64,000 bases of DNA from Cysteiniphilum halobium (GTDB taxonomy: Bacteria > Pseudomonadota > Gammaproteobacteria > Francisellales > Francisellaceae): the NCBI RefSeq assembly GCF_003574425.1, contig NZ_QLIU01000023.1:1-64000 (forward strand). The letters run 5' to 3'. The position numbers were made by a program, and so were the translations under genes. A model generated the notes under the pieces. That model saw only the letters and a list, made by a program, of their open reading frames with translations. It did not search any database and was not told the DNA's origin. This document shows positions 27,482 through 36,354 of the stretch, piece after piece; position 1 is the first letter of the stretch, and each line of letters begins with the position of its first letter.

Positions 27482-27589
27482 GGCTTTGAATTTCTCATGC
27501 TTTAGATCATTTCATTTTGGCAAATGCTGACATGTAAGTAGATGACGAAAATTGAACAGAAAGTATAGATGGGATAGCTATAAAATAAA

Positions 27590-28246
27590 TTATCCTGAAA
27601 ATGGTGCAGAAGAATGATGCAACACAATTTTTAACCGGCCATTAGGCATTTTAACATAGGCAAAGGTATATTCGACTGTTGTCACTTCACCCTCATTATC
27701 GGTGAAGTCATAAGTCCCCATCGCAATGGCCATATCGCCATGGAAATACATTTCATCATTATGAAATACCACTTTTGTCCACGGTTTAAGAGCAAAACCT
27801 TTATCTTCTTTAAAGTTTTTATTACCGCCAACAAAATAAGCAAGTGCTGACTCTTTTGTTGGTCTAAATGGAATCTCCTTTGCTTTGGTTGGTTTAAACA
27901 TTACCACACCTTTTTCGTAATTATAAGCGTAGAGTTTATTAATCAGATCTTTGGCAACTTTTTTATAATTGCTTTTACTCGTATAGGCATCTCCTATGGC
28001 TACAATTCCTGCTGCCCACTGAGATTGTGCCTTTTCGACTTCCTCTACACTAATATTATTAGTACTTTGTGAGAGTGTCGTTAATGCCTTCTTATCCATG
28101 GTAGTTGATGTGGCAGCTGCATTTGTTTTCTGCACAGTAGCAATGCCAAGTACTAAGAATAAGCTTAATACAACAGGTGTCACCCATCCTTTTAGATCTA
28201 TAGCTTTAGCTTTTCTAACTTGAGATATTTTTCTGTTATTATCCAT
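27590..28246 (-). CDS. Exported SgcJ/EcaC (SnoaL-like) family protein
   Basis: 218 residues from the ATG at 28246, which has AGGAG at good spacing (an in-frame TTG at 28279 lacks one). Hydrophobic N-terminal anchor at about 18-37 ending in NAAA suggests export. The C-terminal NTF2-like half (MYFHGDMAIAMGTYDFTDNEGEV, VEYTFAYVK, LKIVLHHSSAPF) has the WxIxxHHSS-like ending of SgcJ/CaMKII-association-type domains. Enzymatic role unknown. Divergent from the HTH gene at 28560. Confidence 0.62.
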   Translation of the reverse strand: MDNNRKISQVRKAKAIDLKGWVTPVVLSLFLVLGIATVQKTNAAATSTTMDKKALTTLSQSTNNISVEEVEKAQSQWAAGIVAIGDAYTSKSNYKKVAKDLINKLYAYNYEKGVVMFKPTKAKEIPFRPTKESALAYFVGGNKNFKEDKGFALKPWTKVVFHNDEMYFHGDMAIAMGTYDFTDNEGEVTTVEYTFAYVKMPNGRLKIVLHHSSAPFSG

Positions 28247-28559
28247 GAATTTAAGCTCCTTTGTAACAGTTTGTATCAATATAAATCTGAATCAGTTAAG
28301 CATTAAATTGCTAAATTTGCAATTTTTTTACATTTTATGCTAGCCAATCGCTAAGGCTTTATATAAAGTAATTAACAACTAAATAAGCACCAACTTGAAA
28401 TTACTACCGATTATCAATCACTGTATATTGCTGTGACTCATGATGATAGGTATTGCTTATTTGCCAAGCAGGATGCTTAATTAGGACATGTGAGTTATAA
28501 TATTTTGTCAAACTGTAATGACAAAAAACTATAAGGACAAACACATAGGGAGAAAGTTA
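28247..28559. promoter_or_regulatory. Intergenic region between exported protein and HTH gene
   Basis: 313 nt, AT-rich, between divergent genes. A perfect TATAAT lies at 28496-28501, about 60 nt before the HTH gene, with no convincing -35; it could be its promoter if an activator helps. I see no other structure. Confidence 0.3.
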
Positions 28560-28841
28560 ATGAAGAAAATCACCGTTGAAGAAAAAATTACTAACCTTTA
28601 TCAATGCTCCATTTTGGAATTTTTTCAACAGTGCATGCAACGCAAAATGGAAACCCATGATATTGCAAAATTACTTGATTGTAGCGTCAGTAATTTACGC
28701 CGTATTGCTCGCAAGTATAATTTTCATTTTCATCACCCCGAACCTACACCGATGTTGTCACAAAATCAAAATTTTCTAAAAAAGAACCTTACCATAGACA
28801 ACTTCCTCTCACGTCGCTGGCGAATTGAGCAGTATGCTTAG
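28560..28841 (+). CDS. Small helix-turn-helix protein
   Basis: 93 residues from the ATG at 28560, which has GGGAGAAAG upstream; an ATG at 28518 has no RBS. Residues about 30-56 (METHDIAKLLDCSVSNLRRIARKYNF) form a helix-turn-helix like that of AraC/sigma-4/transposase HTH proteins. The rest has no motif I recognise. A small DNA-binding regulator is the simplest reading; it starts the accessory region and is divergent from the exported protein gene. Confidence 0.6.
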   Translation: MKKITVEEKITNLYQCSILEFFQQCMQRKMETHDIAKLLDCSVSNLRRIARKYNFHFHHPEPTPMLSQNQNFLKKNLTIDNFLSRRWRIEQYA

Positions 28842-28905
28842 GGATGAGTAATGATGAAAAAAACATGACAAAAATATAGTGAACATCGAAAGATTATACT
28901 TACTG

Positions 28906-29310
28906 TCAAATAAAATTTGTTGAAATATCTATATGAGACATGTCTCCGTAAATAGGAAAGGACATGGATTCTATTTTGCTTATTTTTTCATGTTCTGTGT
29001 TGAAAAAAGTTTTTGCGATATACCGCAGATGGATTGGTTCTCTTTTTTTATTAAAACCAAAGGCTGAATGCATATCATAAATATATTCGTTCTTAAGAAT
29101 GAAATGCTCAATAGAAATAGCCAAGTTCATTTGAGCTCTAATAAACTTCATATGTTCACGAAATTGGCTCCAATCAAGACGTTTTCCATTTGTAATCATG
29201 GTAAAGTCTCTTGCGAAGAAATCTTCAGCTACTTTTTCGGCTGGGTAGTTATCAGGATCTGAAAATGCGCGATAGAAATTACATAAAACTTCTTTATTTA
29301 TACTTTTCAT
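28906..29310 (-). CDS. SnoaL-like / NTF2-fold protein
   Basis: 134 residues. Pattern of the nuclear-transport-factor-2 fold: helix 'VLCNFYRAFSDPDNYPAEKVAEDFFARDFTMI', then strands DWSQFREHMKFIRAQMNLAISIEHFIL and YIAKTFFN. Members isomerise or hydrate small polyketide-like substrates, or have no catalysis. No catalytic pair can be assigned. Begins exactly at the base before the amidohydrolase stop region (0-nt gap), hence cotranscribed with it. Confidence 0.6.
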   Translation of the reverse strand: MKSINKEVLCNFYRAFSDPDNYPAEKVAEDFFARDFTMITNGKRLDWSQFREHMKFIRAQMNLAISIEHFILKNEYIYDMHSAFGFNKKREPIHLRYIAKTFFNTEHEKISKIESMSFPIYGDMSHIDISTNFI

Positions 29311-30561
29311 TTAAAATTTCCTTAGCAAATTACTATTAATTTTCAATATTTCACCATTCTTTATGACCAGCACCACATTATCTTTTTGGTTAAAACATTT
29401 GCCCATTCCATCCAATGGATTATCTTTTACTGCAATAATATCGGCGAGATAGTGCTGTTTTATTTCTCCTATTTTGTTTTCCATATTTAATAACTCAGCA
29501 TTAATAGAGGTCATAGAACAAAGTAATTCATAGGGTGTTTGAGCAGCTTCATGTAAGGCTATACCCTCTAATTGTTGCGTATGCTGTATTTCACCGAGTA
29601 AATCTGTTCCAAAACCTATTTTAACATGATGATTCTTTGCAATATTTATGGCATTAACACCACTGTTTTGAACTATCTTAAGTTTATTTGTAAGATCTTC
29701 AGTTAAATATTTATTTTCTTTTAATAATGTTTCCATCGCTTTAAATATAGCTAATGTAGGAACCAAAAAAGCTTTTTTGCTTTTCATCAATTTCGCTGTT
29801 TCTTCATCAAGCATATTGCCGTGCTCAATAGATCTAACACCTGCCTCTAAACACCTCTTAATAGCACTTGGATAATAAGCATGAGCCATAACATATGTTC
29901 CACTATCTTTGGCAACATCAACAATAGCTTTTATTTCATCAAAAGAGAACTGGCAACTGTCTAATCTATCTGTAGGAGAGTTTATACCTCCTGATGCCAT
30001 AATTTTTATTTGACTTGCACCTTTACGCAATTGTTCACGAGCAACCTTTTGCACGGCAGATACTCCATCACAGACAACACTAATATTGCTCCCTGATTGA
30101 TGGCAAAAACATGGTTCAAAGTTTTCTGATTGTTTTCTGAAATCTCCGTGCCCACCTGTCTGGCTTAGCGCTTTACCCGAATAAAAAAGTCTGGGACCTT
30201 TGATTAATCCTTGCGCTAGTGTATGTGCTAATCCATCGCTAGCTCCACCGGCATCTCGAATTGTGGTAAAGCCCCTTTCAATCATATCTTCCATAAATTT
30301 TTTTGCTTGAATAGATATTTCCTCTATGGGAACTTCAGTATTAGAAACGTTAGGCCTAGCCGCAGTAACGTGCACATGTGCATCGATTAATCCGGGCATG
30401 ATATAGTATTGACTCATATCAAGTGTTGTTAAATTTTGATTTTTCAGATCTAAATTGCTCCCAAGCTCTTCTATTCTTTCATTTTTTATATAAACATCTG
30501 TAGGTTTACTAGGACTAGTATAGTTCTTATCTATTATCTGGCAATTTTTAAGTAAGATCAT
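29311..30561 (-). CDS. Metal-dependent amidohydrolase (prolidase/imidazolonepropionase-like)
   Basis: 416 residues. HxH metal motif GLIDAHVHVT (about 57-66), IKIMASGG (bridging Lys, about 182-189), AHAY (about 217-220), SIEHG, and the GTDLLG metal Asp (about 315-320). This set is that of Xaa-Pro dipeptidase-like amidohydrolases of the COG1228 group, which hydrolyse N-acyl or dipeptide-type amides. Substrate here unknown. Middle gene of racemase-amidohydrolase-SnoaL (24-nt and 0-nt gaps). Confidence 0.8.
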   Translation of the reverse strand: MILLKNCQIIDKNYTSPSKPTDVYIKNERIEELGSNLDLKNQNLTTLDMSQYYIMPGLIDAHVHVTAARPNVSNTEVPIEEISIQAKKFMEDMIERGFTTIRDAGGASDGLAHTLAQGLIKGPRLFYSGKALSQTGGHGDFRKQSENFEPCFCHQSGSNISVVCDGVSAVQKVAREQLRKGASQIKIMASGGINSPTDRLDSCQFSFDEIKAIVDVAKDSGTYVMAHAYYPSAIKRCLEAGVRSIEHGNMLDEETAKLMKSKKAFLVPTLAIFKAMETLLKENKYLTEDLTNKLKIVQNSGVNAINIAKNHHVKIGFGTDLLGEIQHTQQLEGIALHEAAQTPYELLCSMTSINAELLNMENKIGEIKQHYLADIIAVKDNPLDGMGKCFNQKDNVVLVIKNGEILKINSNLLRKF

Positions 30562-30585
30562 ATTTAAAACCCCTTAGTGTGTTTA

Positions 30586-31269
30586 TCAAACGATAGATTT
30601 ATTTGCAGCATAAATTGCAAGTAGCTTAGTTGTATCTATCACAGGCAAGGGAGAGTTCTGATCATTTATAGCAAGGGGAAGCTCCGTACAGGCTAAGGCA
30701 ATAGAATCACAGTTTTCGGTATATTTAGAAATGATTTTTAATAGTTCAGATGTTACTTTTTCTATGTTTTTGAAATATATAAGCTCATGTTCAATATAAT
30801 TATTGATTTGTGTAATATCTGTAGGACTTGGGTAAGTTATTTGATATCCATATATTTGAGCATGTTTGTTATATAGTTTTCCCTCTAAAGTCCAATTAGT
30901 CCCTAAAAATAAAACGTTCTTATAATTTTTATCTTTAATAAACTGTGAAGTTACATCAAGAATACTATAAACAGGTGTCTTTATTTTTTTCCTAGCTAGA
31001 TCAACGACATAGTGTGCGGTATTACATGGAATTATAATAAAATCAACGCCATATGATTCAAGCTTTATGAATTGATGTTCTAATAGTTTTAATAAAGCAT
31101 CAATACTTCTAGACATCCATGCTTGTTTCAATATCATCAAATCAGGCTGTAGCAATATAATTTCAGGGTTGCTTAATAAATCATCTTTAAGGGCTATTTC
31201 TTCTATAATGGAACGATAACACATCATAGCGCCAGGGGCAGTCACTGCGCAAATTCCAATCTTTTTCAT
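30586..31269 (-). CDS. Asp/Glu racemase-superfamily protein
   Basis: 227 residues. Both catalytic cysteines of the family are visible: PCNTAHY (about residue 82) and ACTELP (about 193-198). N-terminal KKIGICAVTAPGAMMCY replaces the usual GG-GP-A-T loop. Starting ATG at 31269 has AGGAGG 6 nt upstream; the ATG at 31275 would abut the SD. Superfamily includes Asp, Glu and hydantoin racemases and maleate isomerase; which applies is open. Confidence 0.72.
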   Translation of the reverse strand: MKKIGICAVTAPGAMMCYRSIIEEIALKDDLLSNPEIILLQPDLMILKQAWMSRSIDALLKLLEHQFIKLESYGVDFIIIPCNTAHYVVDLARKKIKTPVYSILDVTSQFIKDKNYKNVLFLGTNWTLEGKLYNKHAQIYGYQITYPSPTDITQINNYIEHELIYFKNIEKVTSELLKIISKYTENCDSIALACTELPLAINDQNSPLPVIDTTKLLAIYAANKSIV

Positions 31270-31326
31270 AATCATCCTCCTAAATAAATTGTTGTTTTTG
31301 TTAATAGATCACCAAGAATTAGAGAC

Positions 31327-31354
31327 TTACTCTTACTCTTACTCTTACTCTTAC
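31327..31354. repeat. TCTTAC hexamer tandem repeat
   Basis: Four perfect TCTTAC units (31331-31354) preceded by a partial TTAC (31327-31330): 4.7 copies. It lies 58-85 nt upstream of the racemase start, where changes in copy number would alter promoter or leader spacing in steps of 6. Confidence 0.85.
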
Positions 31355-31388
31355 GATTTTCATCATAGGCATATATATGTCACTTTGA

Positions 31389-32258
31389 TTAGTGTACAAA
31401 CTTTATATCCAAAGTTCGTAAGTAAGTATACAGCCCTGCATCTTGTACTGCCAATACAGCTGCATCCTGATCCGTTTCATTATGGTGTTCATGCCACCAT
31501 CCAGGGGGAGTAATAAAAGCTTGTCCTGTTTTCCAATCTAATCTAATAGGATTTATAAGCTTATTATTTGCATCAATTGACGGGCTCATCAAGGTGTAAC
31601 AACCATGATCAGGCGCCTGAACACACAGATCTAATCCAACGGAGTTGTGCTTATGTGGTAATTGGATTCTATTGTTATGTAAAATATCATAAAGCGTCCA
31701 TAACGTTGGCGTAATTGTTCTAGTTAGTTTACAAGCTTCATTAGCAAGTAATACACCATTTCTATTGCGCTTAAATGATGAGGGTGCAGTATTATAAGTA
31801 TTGGCATGTTTTTCAATATCATGTCTTTTATAAAGTGTTGCAGTAAAAGTATCAATTTCTGGAGTAACACCCATATAGTCTAACAAAGGTCCGTCATTGA
31901 CCCAGTAGAGAGTACTATCCTCAAACCCAGTATGCGTAATGATACTTTTACCTGGAAATGTAAAAACATCACCATTTTCCCACTTAAGCAATTTACCATT
32001 AGATAAACTTTGACCACTTCCTTTAATGACTACAAAAACATGAGAAGAAGCGTTAGCTTTAGTTGTCAGCATTTCATTTGAGCAAATATTAACAAAACTT
32101 AAGCTCATCGCAGGTGAAGTTGCTAAACTAGCTGCTTGCAATTCGCTGGATAAATCAACTGTATACACACCAGTATTTTTATTTTCCACAGCCGTGGGTC
32201 TGATTTTTGGCAGCTTTAAATTTGCAGCAGCTGTATATTCAAAATAAAGAGGACTCAT
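31389..32258 (-). CDS. Bicupin protein, gentisate 1,2-dioxygenase-like
   Basis: 289 residues with two cupin domains. Domain 1 (about 50-135) keeps a GDO-type sequence (FVVIKGSGQSL, ENGDVFTFPG, then DGPLLDYMGVTPE) but has lost the paired metal His (a single H73). Domain 2 (about 185-285) has H202-x-H204 (LPHKHNSVG) and PPGWWHEHHN with H256, enough for a Fe(II) site. Gentisate dioxygenases (about 340-350 residues) carry the metal in domain 1, so this is a rearranged relative; ring-cleavage activity is inference only. Its RBS (AGGAG) is strong. Confidence 0.62.
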   Translation of the reverse strand: MSPLYFEYTAAANLKLPKIRPTAVENKNTGVYTVDLSSELQAASLATSPAMSLSFVNICSNEMLTTKANASSHVFVVIKGSGQSLSNGKLLKWENGDVFTFPGKSIITHTGFEDSTLYWVNDGPLLDYMGVTPEIDTFTATLYKRHDIEKHANTYNTAPSSFKRNRNGVLLANEACKLTRTITPTLWTLYDILHNNRIQLPHKHNSVGLDLCVQAPDHGCYTLMSPSIDANNKLINPIRLDWKTGQAFITPPGWWHEHHNETDQDAAVLAVQDAGLYTYLRTLDIKFVH

Positions 32259-32542
32259 ATAATCTCCTTAATATCGTCATGGATAATACTTTTCTATACC
32301 TATCAACCACACTTGTCAGTTTGGCTTCAATGTAGTTTGTGATAAGTAAGTTATAACTTCATGAATTATAGTAAGGCAGAGTCATTGTTATTATTATAAA
32401 TTTAAAGACAATCTTTTGCTAAAAAAGGCTATTCAAAGAATTCCTAATGAAATGATATCATATTGAATAGAAAAGGAACCCTCATTTTAAAGGGAAAACA
32501 TCTTGTTATCAGTATTTTGATACTTTTATTAGAACTAACGAG
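32259..32542. other. AT-rich intergenic region upstream of the cupin gene
   Basis: 284 nt between the thaumatin-like gene stop and the cupin start. CTGACA then 15 nt then TATAGA (minus strand, ahead of the cupin gene) could be a weak promoter. A short CCCT/AGGG stem-loop followed by a T-rich stretch lies near 32490 on the minus strand; weak as a terminator. Confidence 0.3.
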
Positions 32543-33949
32543 TTAAATGTTACTTGAGACAATATCAAATAAATAACTAGCCTTAGGATCACAATTAAAG
32601 TTACCTTTATCATCATCATAGGCGTAGGCATATGGGTTGATACTATTTTCATGGACCCATTTTACATAAGGTGATTTTGCAGGTGAGACACCATAATAAT
32701 CAATTGAATAAGCAGGATTAAGGTTATGATCATTTTGAGGATTATCACAGGCACCCTTAGTGGCAAACATATTTTGACAACAAGATAAATTAATATGTGC
32801 TTGTGCCTTAGCATTCCCCTGGTTTGCTTTAGTATCATACAAGCTGTGCGCTAAGCTGCAAGCGCTGTATGCGCCAATACCAACTTTGTTTTGCTGTGGA
32901 AATATACCCTTAAGATATTTAGTTGTGCTACTAGGGAAGGCAGAAACAGGTGTCGTTTTTGCATAATAATCACTGTTATAATGATTTCCACAAACTGCAC
33001 CATTGATTCCGTTAAAAGCAAACATTTTAACGCCAAAATTAAAGCCATCCACCAAAGAAACATCGACATCGCTTGGCTGTGGCGCAGATGGTAGCCCTTG
33101 CCCATTAGTTTGTGCATCAGGGTAGATAGTGTATTCCATCTTGGTGCCATAAAGTAAATGTTCTGTAGCTTTTGGATTATAGCTTGCAACCTGCCAGCCA
33201 TTATTGTCTTTGTAGCCAACGACTTCATATGCAATACTTCTTTGCATAGTATCATTGGGGATTTTAATTTGAACAGGTGTTGCATCTGATTTTGATACTA
33301 AAAAGAAACCATGATTTGGTATTGCAGAGGTACAATATTGATTCATCAGTGCAACGAGGTTTCCAGCACCAAAACTATCAGGATTGCTATTAATACAAAT
33401 CTCTTGATATTTGGTATCATTTTTAAATTCTGCATAGCGATTCACCACTTGATTATAATGTTGTGTATTTGCAGGTAATGATGCTGTCGGAGAATTCACA
33501 AACGGAGATGCACCCATACGTAAAGTGATATAACCAGAGTTATTCATGCTACCCCAAACAATCGACCCATTACAATTAGCTACACCATTTGGATTGGTGA
33601 CTTGTTGGCCATTTTTGTTAATGCTAATTTCACACTCATGAAAATAAGAGGTGTTTTTATCTTGCGCATAAAAAAATAGACTAACTGCTTGACCATGAGA
33701 ATAAACATACTCATTATTGTTGTCACCAGGTTTTACCTCTGTGCGGTAACCAAATGGCAATTGTGTTATGGGGTTACTGCCAATTTTAGCAAAAACATAT
33801 ACAGGATATTTGACAGCAGTTAAACTTCCATCTGCATATTGAATACCAATAGCTTGCAGTGTTTTTGCCGGCTCTTTTGTAGTTGCGTTTACTGCATGAA
33901 TGGTTGTTGATAGTGCTGCCATTGCCAGTACTATTTTAGCTAGTTTCAT
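32543..33949 (-). CDS. Secreted thaumatin-like (GH64/TLP-fold) protein
   Basis: 468 residues with Sec signal peptide (1-22, AAALSTTIHA-like end). C-terminal third has the thaumatin family pattern: DVSLVDGFN (296-304), as plant 'DVSLVDGYN', a double Cys SCC (389-391) with nearby C401, and SINPYAYAYDDDKGNFNC (436-453), as plant 'CPdAYSYayDD.tstFtC'. N-terminal 280 residues have no family I recognise but hold further Cys pairs. Plant TLPs bind or cleave beta-1,3-glucans. Strong SD (AAGGAG). Rare in bacteria; function untested. Confidence 0.6.
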   Translation of the reverse strand: MKLAKIVLAMAALSTTIHAVNATTKEPAKTLQAIGIQYADGSLTAVKYPVYVFAKIGSNPITQLPFGYRTEVKPGDNNNEYVYSHGQAVSLFFYAQDKNTSYFHECEISINKNGQQVTNPNGVANCNGSIVWGSMNNSGYITLRMGASPFVNSPTASLPANTQHYNQVVNRYAEFKNDTKYQEICINSNPDSFGAGNLVALMNQYCTSAIPNHGFFLVSKSDATPVQIKIPNDTMQRSIAYEVVGYKDNNGWQVASYNPKATEHLLYGTKMEYTIYPDAQTNGQGLPSAPQPSDVDVSLVDGFNFGVKMFAFNGINGAVCGNHYNSDYYAKTTPVSAFPSSTTKYLKGIFPQQNKVGIGAYSACSLAHSLYDTKANQGNAKAQAHINLSCCQNMFATKGACDNPQNDHNLNPAYSIDYYGVSPAKSPYVKWVHENSINPYAYAYDDDKGNFNCDPKASYLFDIVSSNI

Positions 33950-34166
33950 AAAAGCTCCTTATGGTTGTTAAAAAAATAATCTAAGTACTTAATTGATTAA
34001 GCCTTTATTTCGAGGCTCATCTGGTTGCCACGGTAAATCCTAACGTAATGTAAAGGTCAAAAGTTTTTGGCATTATGATTTTAAATTATTATATTTTTGA
34101 TTATTTTTTTAAGATAGATTTCATGGGCAAACGGTAAATGTTAAACTAGTCATAATTTCACCAGAA

Positions 34167-34790
34167 CTATCCTGATACATAGGGGATGCGTAATGATACT
34201 TTATTTGATTTTGGTGCATCAAATGCAATTTTGCCATATTTTAATGCCACTTCTTGCATGGTTTTTCTATATAAATTTAAATTCTTTTCGGAATTATATT
34301 TCAACTCAAGCGTCAAATCATGTTTCCCAAACATGAACGCGTGAATACTTTCATTTGATGAAATTTCACTGATATTTTCAAATCCTTTTAAAGTCTCAAG
34401 TATTACCATATTGAATTTAAAATTCTCTAATTTCAGACTATGACAATATTGGTCCACATTAACCTTATCATTAACATGGGCAAAAACAAATCCAGTGACG
34501 TTTTGCAATATTTCTATATTTTTTCTAAGGAACGTTATATCTTTAATGCCTTCATTAATTTGTATAGGATTTGGTCTTAATAAAATCGATACCCTTTTTA
34601 CTAGATCTCTATTTCTGAGCAATATTAATAGATTTTCTCGAGCTTTTTGCTTGTCCTTATCTTCAACCAGTGATTCTAAATCTAAAATTACAGCATCTAC
34701 ATTATGATGATTTAGAATTTTTTCAATGTCATCAATATATTCGATTGCTGAGATAAAAATTAATGACTGTAGTGCGTTAGTAATGCTCAT
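34167..34790 (-). CDS. HpcH/HpaI aldolase / CitE-like protein, C-terminally short
   Basis: 207 residues. CitE-type core: SLIFISAIE, DAVILDLESLVEDKDKQKAR (about 33-52), ILLRPNP (the substrate-phosphate region), ETLKGFENI and FGKHDLTLEL (about 155-164). Typical CitE/malyl-CoA lyases have 270-300 residues; the last 70 (GF.GK..IHP.QI) are absent here and the frame ends at YVSG. This may be truncated or a short lyase-like relative. Cotranscribed after the FAD monooxygenase (7-nt gap). Confidence 0.55.
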   Translation of the reverse strand: MSITNALQSLIFISAIEYIDDIEKILNHHNVDAVILDLESLVEDKDKQKARENLLILLRNRDLVKRVSILLRPNPIQINEGIKDITFLRKNIEILQNVTGFVFAHVNDKVNVDQYCHSLKLENFKFNMVILETLKGFENISEISSNESIHAFMFGKHDLTLELKYNSEKNLNLYRKTMQEVALKYGKIAFDAPKSNKVSLRIPYVSG

Positions 34791-34797
34791 TTTAGAC

Positions 34798-36354
34798 TCA
34801 CTTCACTAATGCTTGTTGTGTTACTAATTGTTCAATAGCTTCAAAATCAATTGTATTATTAGCATATGCTATATGCCAATCAGGTCTGATTAATATATAT
34901 CTACTGGAATAGGTGTTTTCAGGGAGCCTTAAAATCTGCACATTCTTAATCTTAATAGAGGTAGAATCGCTATTACCTGAAATAATTAAAGTCCAATCAA
35001 CGGCTGATAAGATTCGATAAATTGACTTAACACCATTCAAATTCATAGCTTCAGGTAGAAAATATCCTGGCAAATCTCTAGGTGTATAAGTTGATTGCTC
35101 CATAGGTTCTGTAGACTGCCCTTTCTTCAAGCTTATCAGTGGTGAACTAAAATATGCATAGCCCATGCCAATCCCTGCAGATAAAAGATGTGTTTTTGCT
35201 ATTTGTGCATTTGCTTTTGCAAATTCATTATTTTGTTTTTCTGGAGAGATTAAATTATTGGTGGTTACCAATGATTTTGCATTTCTCTCAGCCGCATAGA
35301 GATTATTTAATCCTATTGCTAAACGCTCTTTTTCATAACTAGTTAAGATTTCTGCTGGCAGCTTATTTTGAATGACATATGCCAATTTCCAACAAAGATT
35401 TGTGACATCTCCAATCGCGGTATTCAAACCCAATCCTCCTGTAGGAGCAAAAGAATGTGCACTATCACCTACTAAAAACACTCGATTTTTGAATGAATAA
35501 CTCATTGCTACTTGTATGCACATGTCCCACAAAGCGGTACTTATAATTTCTTTCTTAAAAGCTTGACCACAAAAACTATCCAAAATATTGCTAATATCTT
35601 GTTCATCAATCTTATCGGTTTTATTTTTATAATTAAAAACTGAATACCATATGTTTTGATTCGGATCGACAGGCCCAATAACACCAGGGTGCTCACTTTC
35701 TAAAATAAAGTATAAAAATGCATCATCAATTGTAACTTTACCGGGAAGCTCTGTTGTTTTAAAAAGAATATTTGTCATTTGTCTACTAGGAGCAAGTGAT
35801 TTTAAATGAATACCTAGTTGTTCTCGAACTGTGCTTTTGGCTCCATCACATGCCAGTACATACGAACCTTGGTAAACTATATTTTCTTTTGTAACACGAT
35901 TTTTAGCCACAATTTCAAAAAGATCTTTATTTGTATGCTTGATTTTTATGACTTCAAAATTTGTTAACATGCGTACAGAATTTATCTGTGATACTCTATT
36001 TCTTAGCACTTTTTCTGTAATCCATAGTGGAATATGAATGACTTCTTCTTTAGATGAATTATTATGATACTCGTGCATATCTATAGAGCTATATACTTCG
36101 CCATTTAACTTTGAACACCAAATTGCATTACTCACCTGTAACATATTTTCTTTTCTTAAAATATCACCCACTCCCCAACGAGACATGATCTCCATTGTTC
36201 TAGAGTTAAGCAACTGCGCTCTGGGTGAATATAATGGTGTTTCATATTTCTCCAAAACCAATACTTTTATCCCATGTAATCCTAATTCTATCGCTGAAGC
36301 AACACCTACAGGCCCTCCTCCAACAATAATTACGTCATATATTGTAGTGTCCAT
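34798..36354 (-). CDS. FAD-dependent aromatic-type monooxygenase
   Basis: 518 residues, PheA/TfdB/MhpA group of flavin hydroxylases. GGGPVGVASAIELG (10-23) binds FAD-ADP, ACDGAKSTVREQLG is the DG motif (about 170), and LVGDSAHSFAPTGGLGLNTAIGD the GD motif (about 295-317). C-terminal thioredoxin-like domain (about 400-518) present. Predicted NAD(P)H-dependent hydroxylation of a phenolic substrate; substrate unknown. AGGAG is 8 nt before the ATG. Starts the accessory gene set. Confidence 0.85.
   Translation of the reverse strand: MDTTIYDVIIVGGGPVGVASAIELGLHGIKVLVLEKYETPLYSPRAQLLNSRTMEIMSRWGVGDILRKENMLQVSNAIWCSKLNGEVYSSIDMHEYHNNSSKEEVIHIPLWITEKVLRNRVSQINSVRMLTNFEVIKIKHTNKDLFEIVAKNRVTKENIVYQGSYVLACDGAKSTVREQLGIHLKSLAPSRQMTNILFKTTELPGKVTIDDAFLYFILESEHPGVIGPVDPNQNIWYSVFNYKNKTDKIDEQDISNILDSFCGQAFKKEIISTALWDMCIQVAMSYSFKNRVFLVGDSAHSFAPTGGLGLNTAIGDVTNLCWKLAYVIQNKLPAEILTSYEKERLAIGLNNLYAAERNAKSLVTTNNLISPEKQNNEFAKANAQIAKTHLLSAGIGMGYAYFSSPLISLKKGQSTEPMEQSTYTPRDLPGYFLPEAMNLNGVKSIYRILSAVDWTLIISGNSDSTSIKIKNVQILRLPENTYSSRYILIRPDWHIAYANNTIDFEAIEQLVTQQALVK

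Noticed and set aside
34110-34220. Overlapping minus-strand frame (MHQNQIKYH...TVCP) past the CitE-like stop as a frameshifted C-terminus
   Set aside because: It does not show the GF-GK-IHP-QI segment expected of CitE proteins, so a frameshift is not supported.
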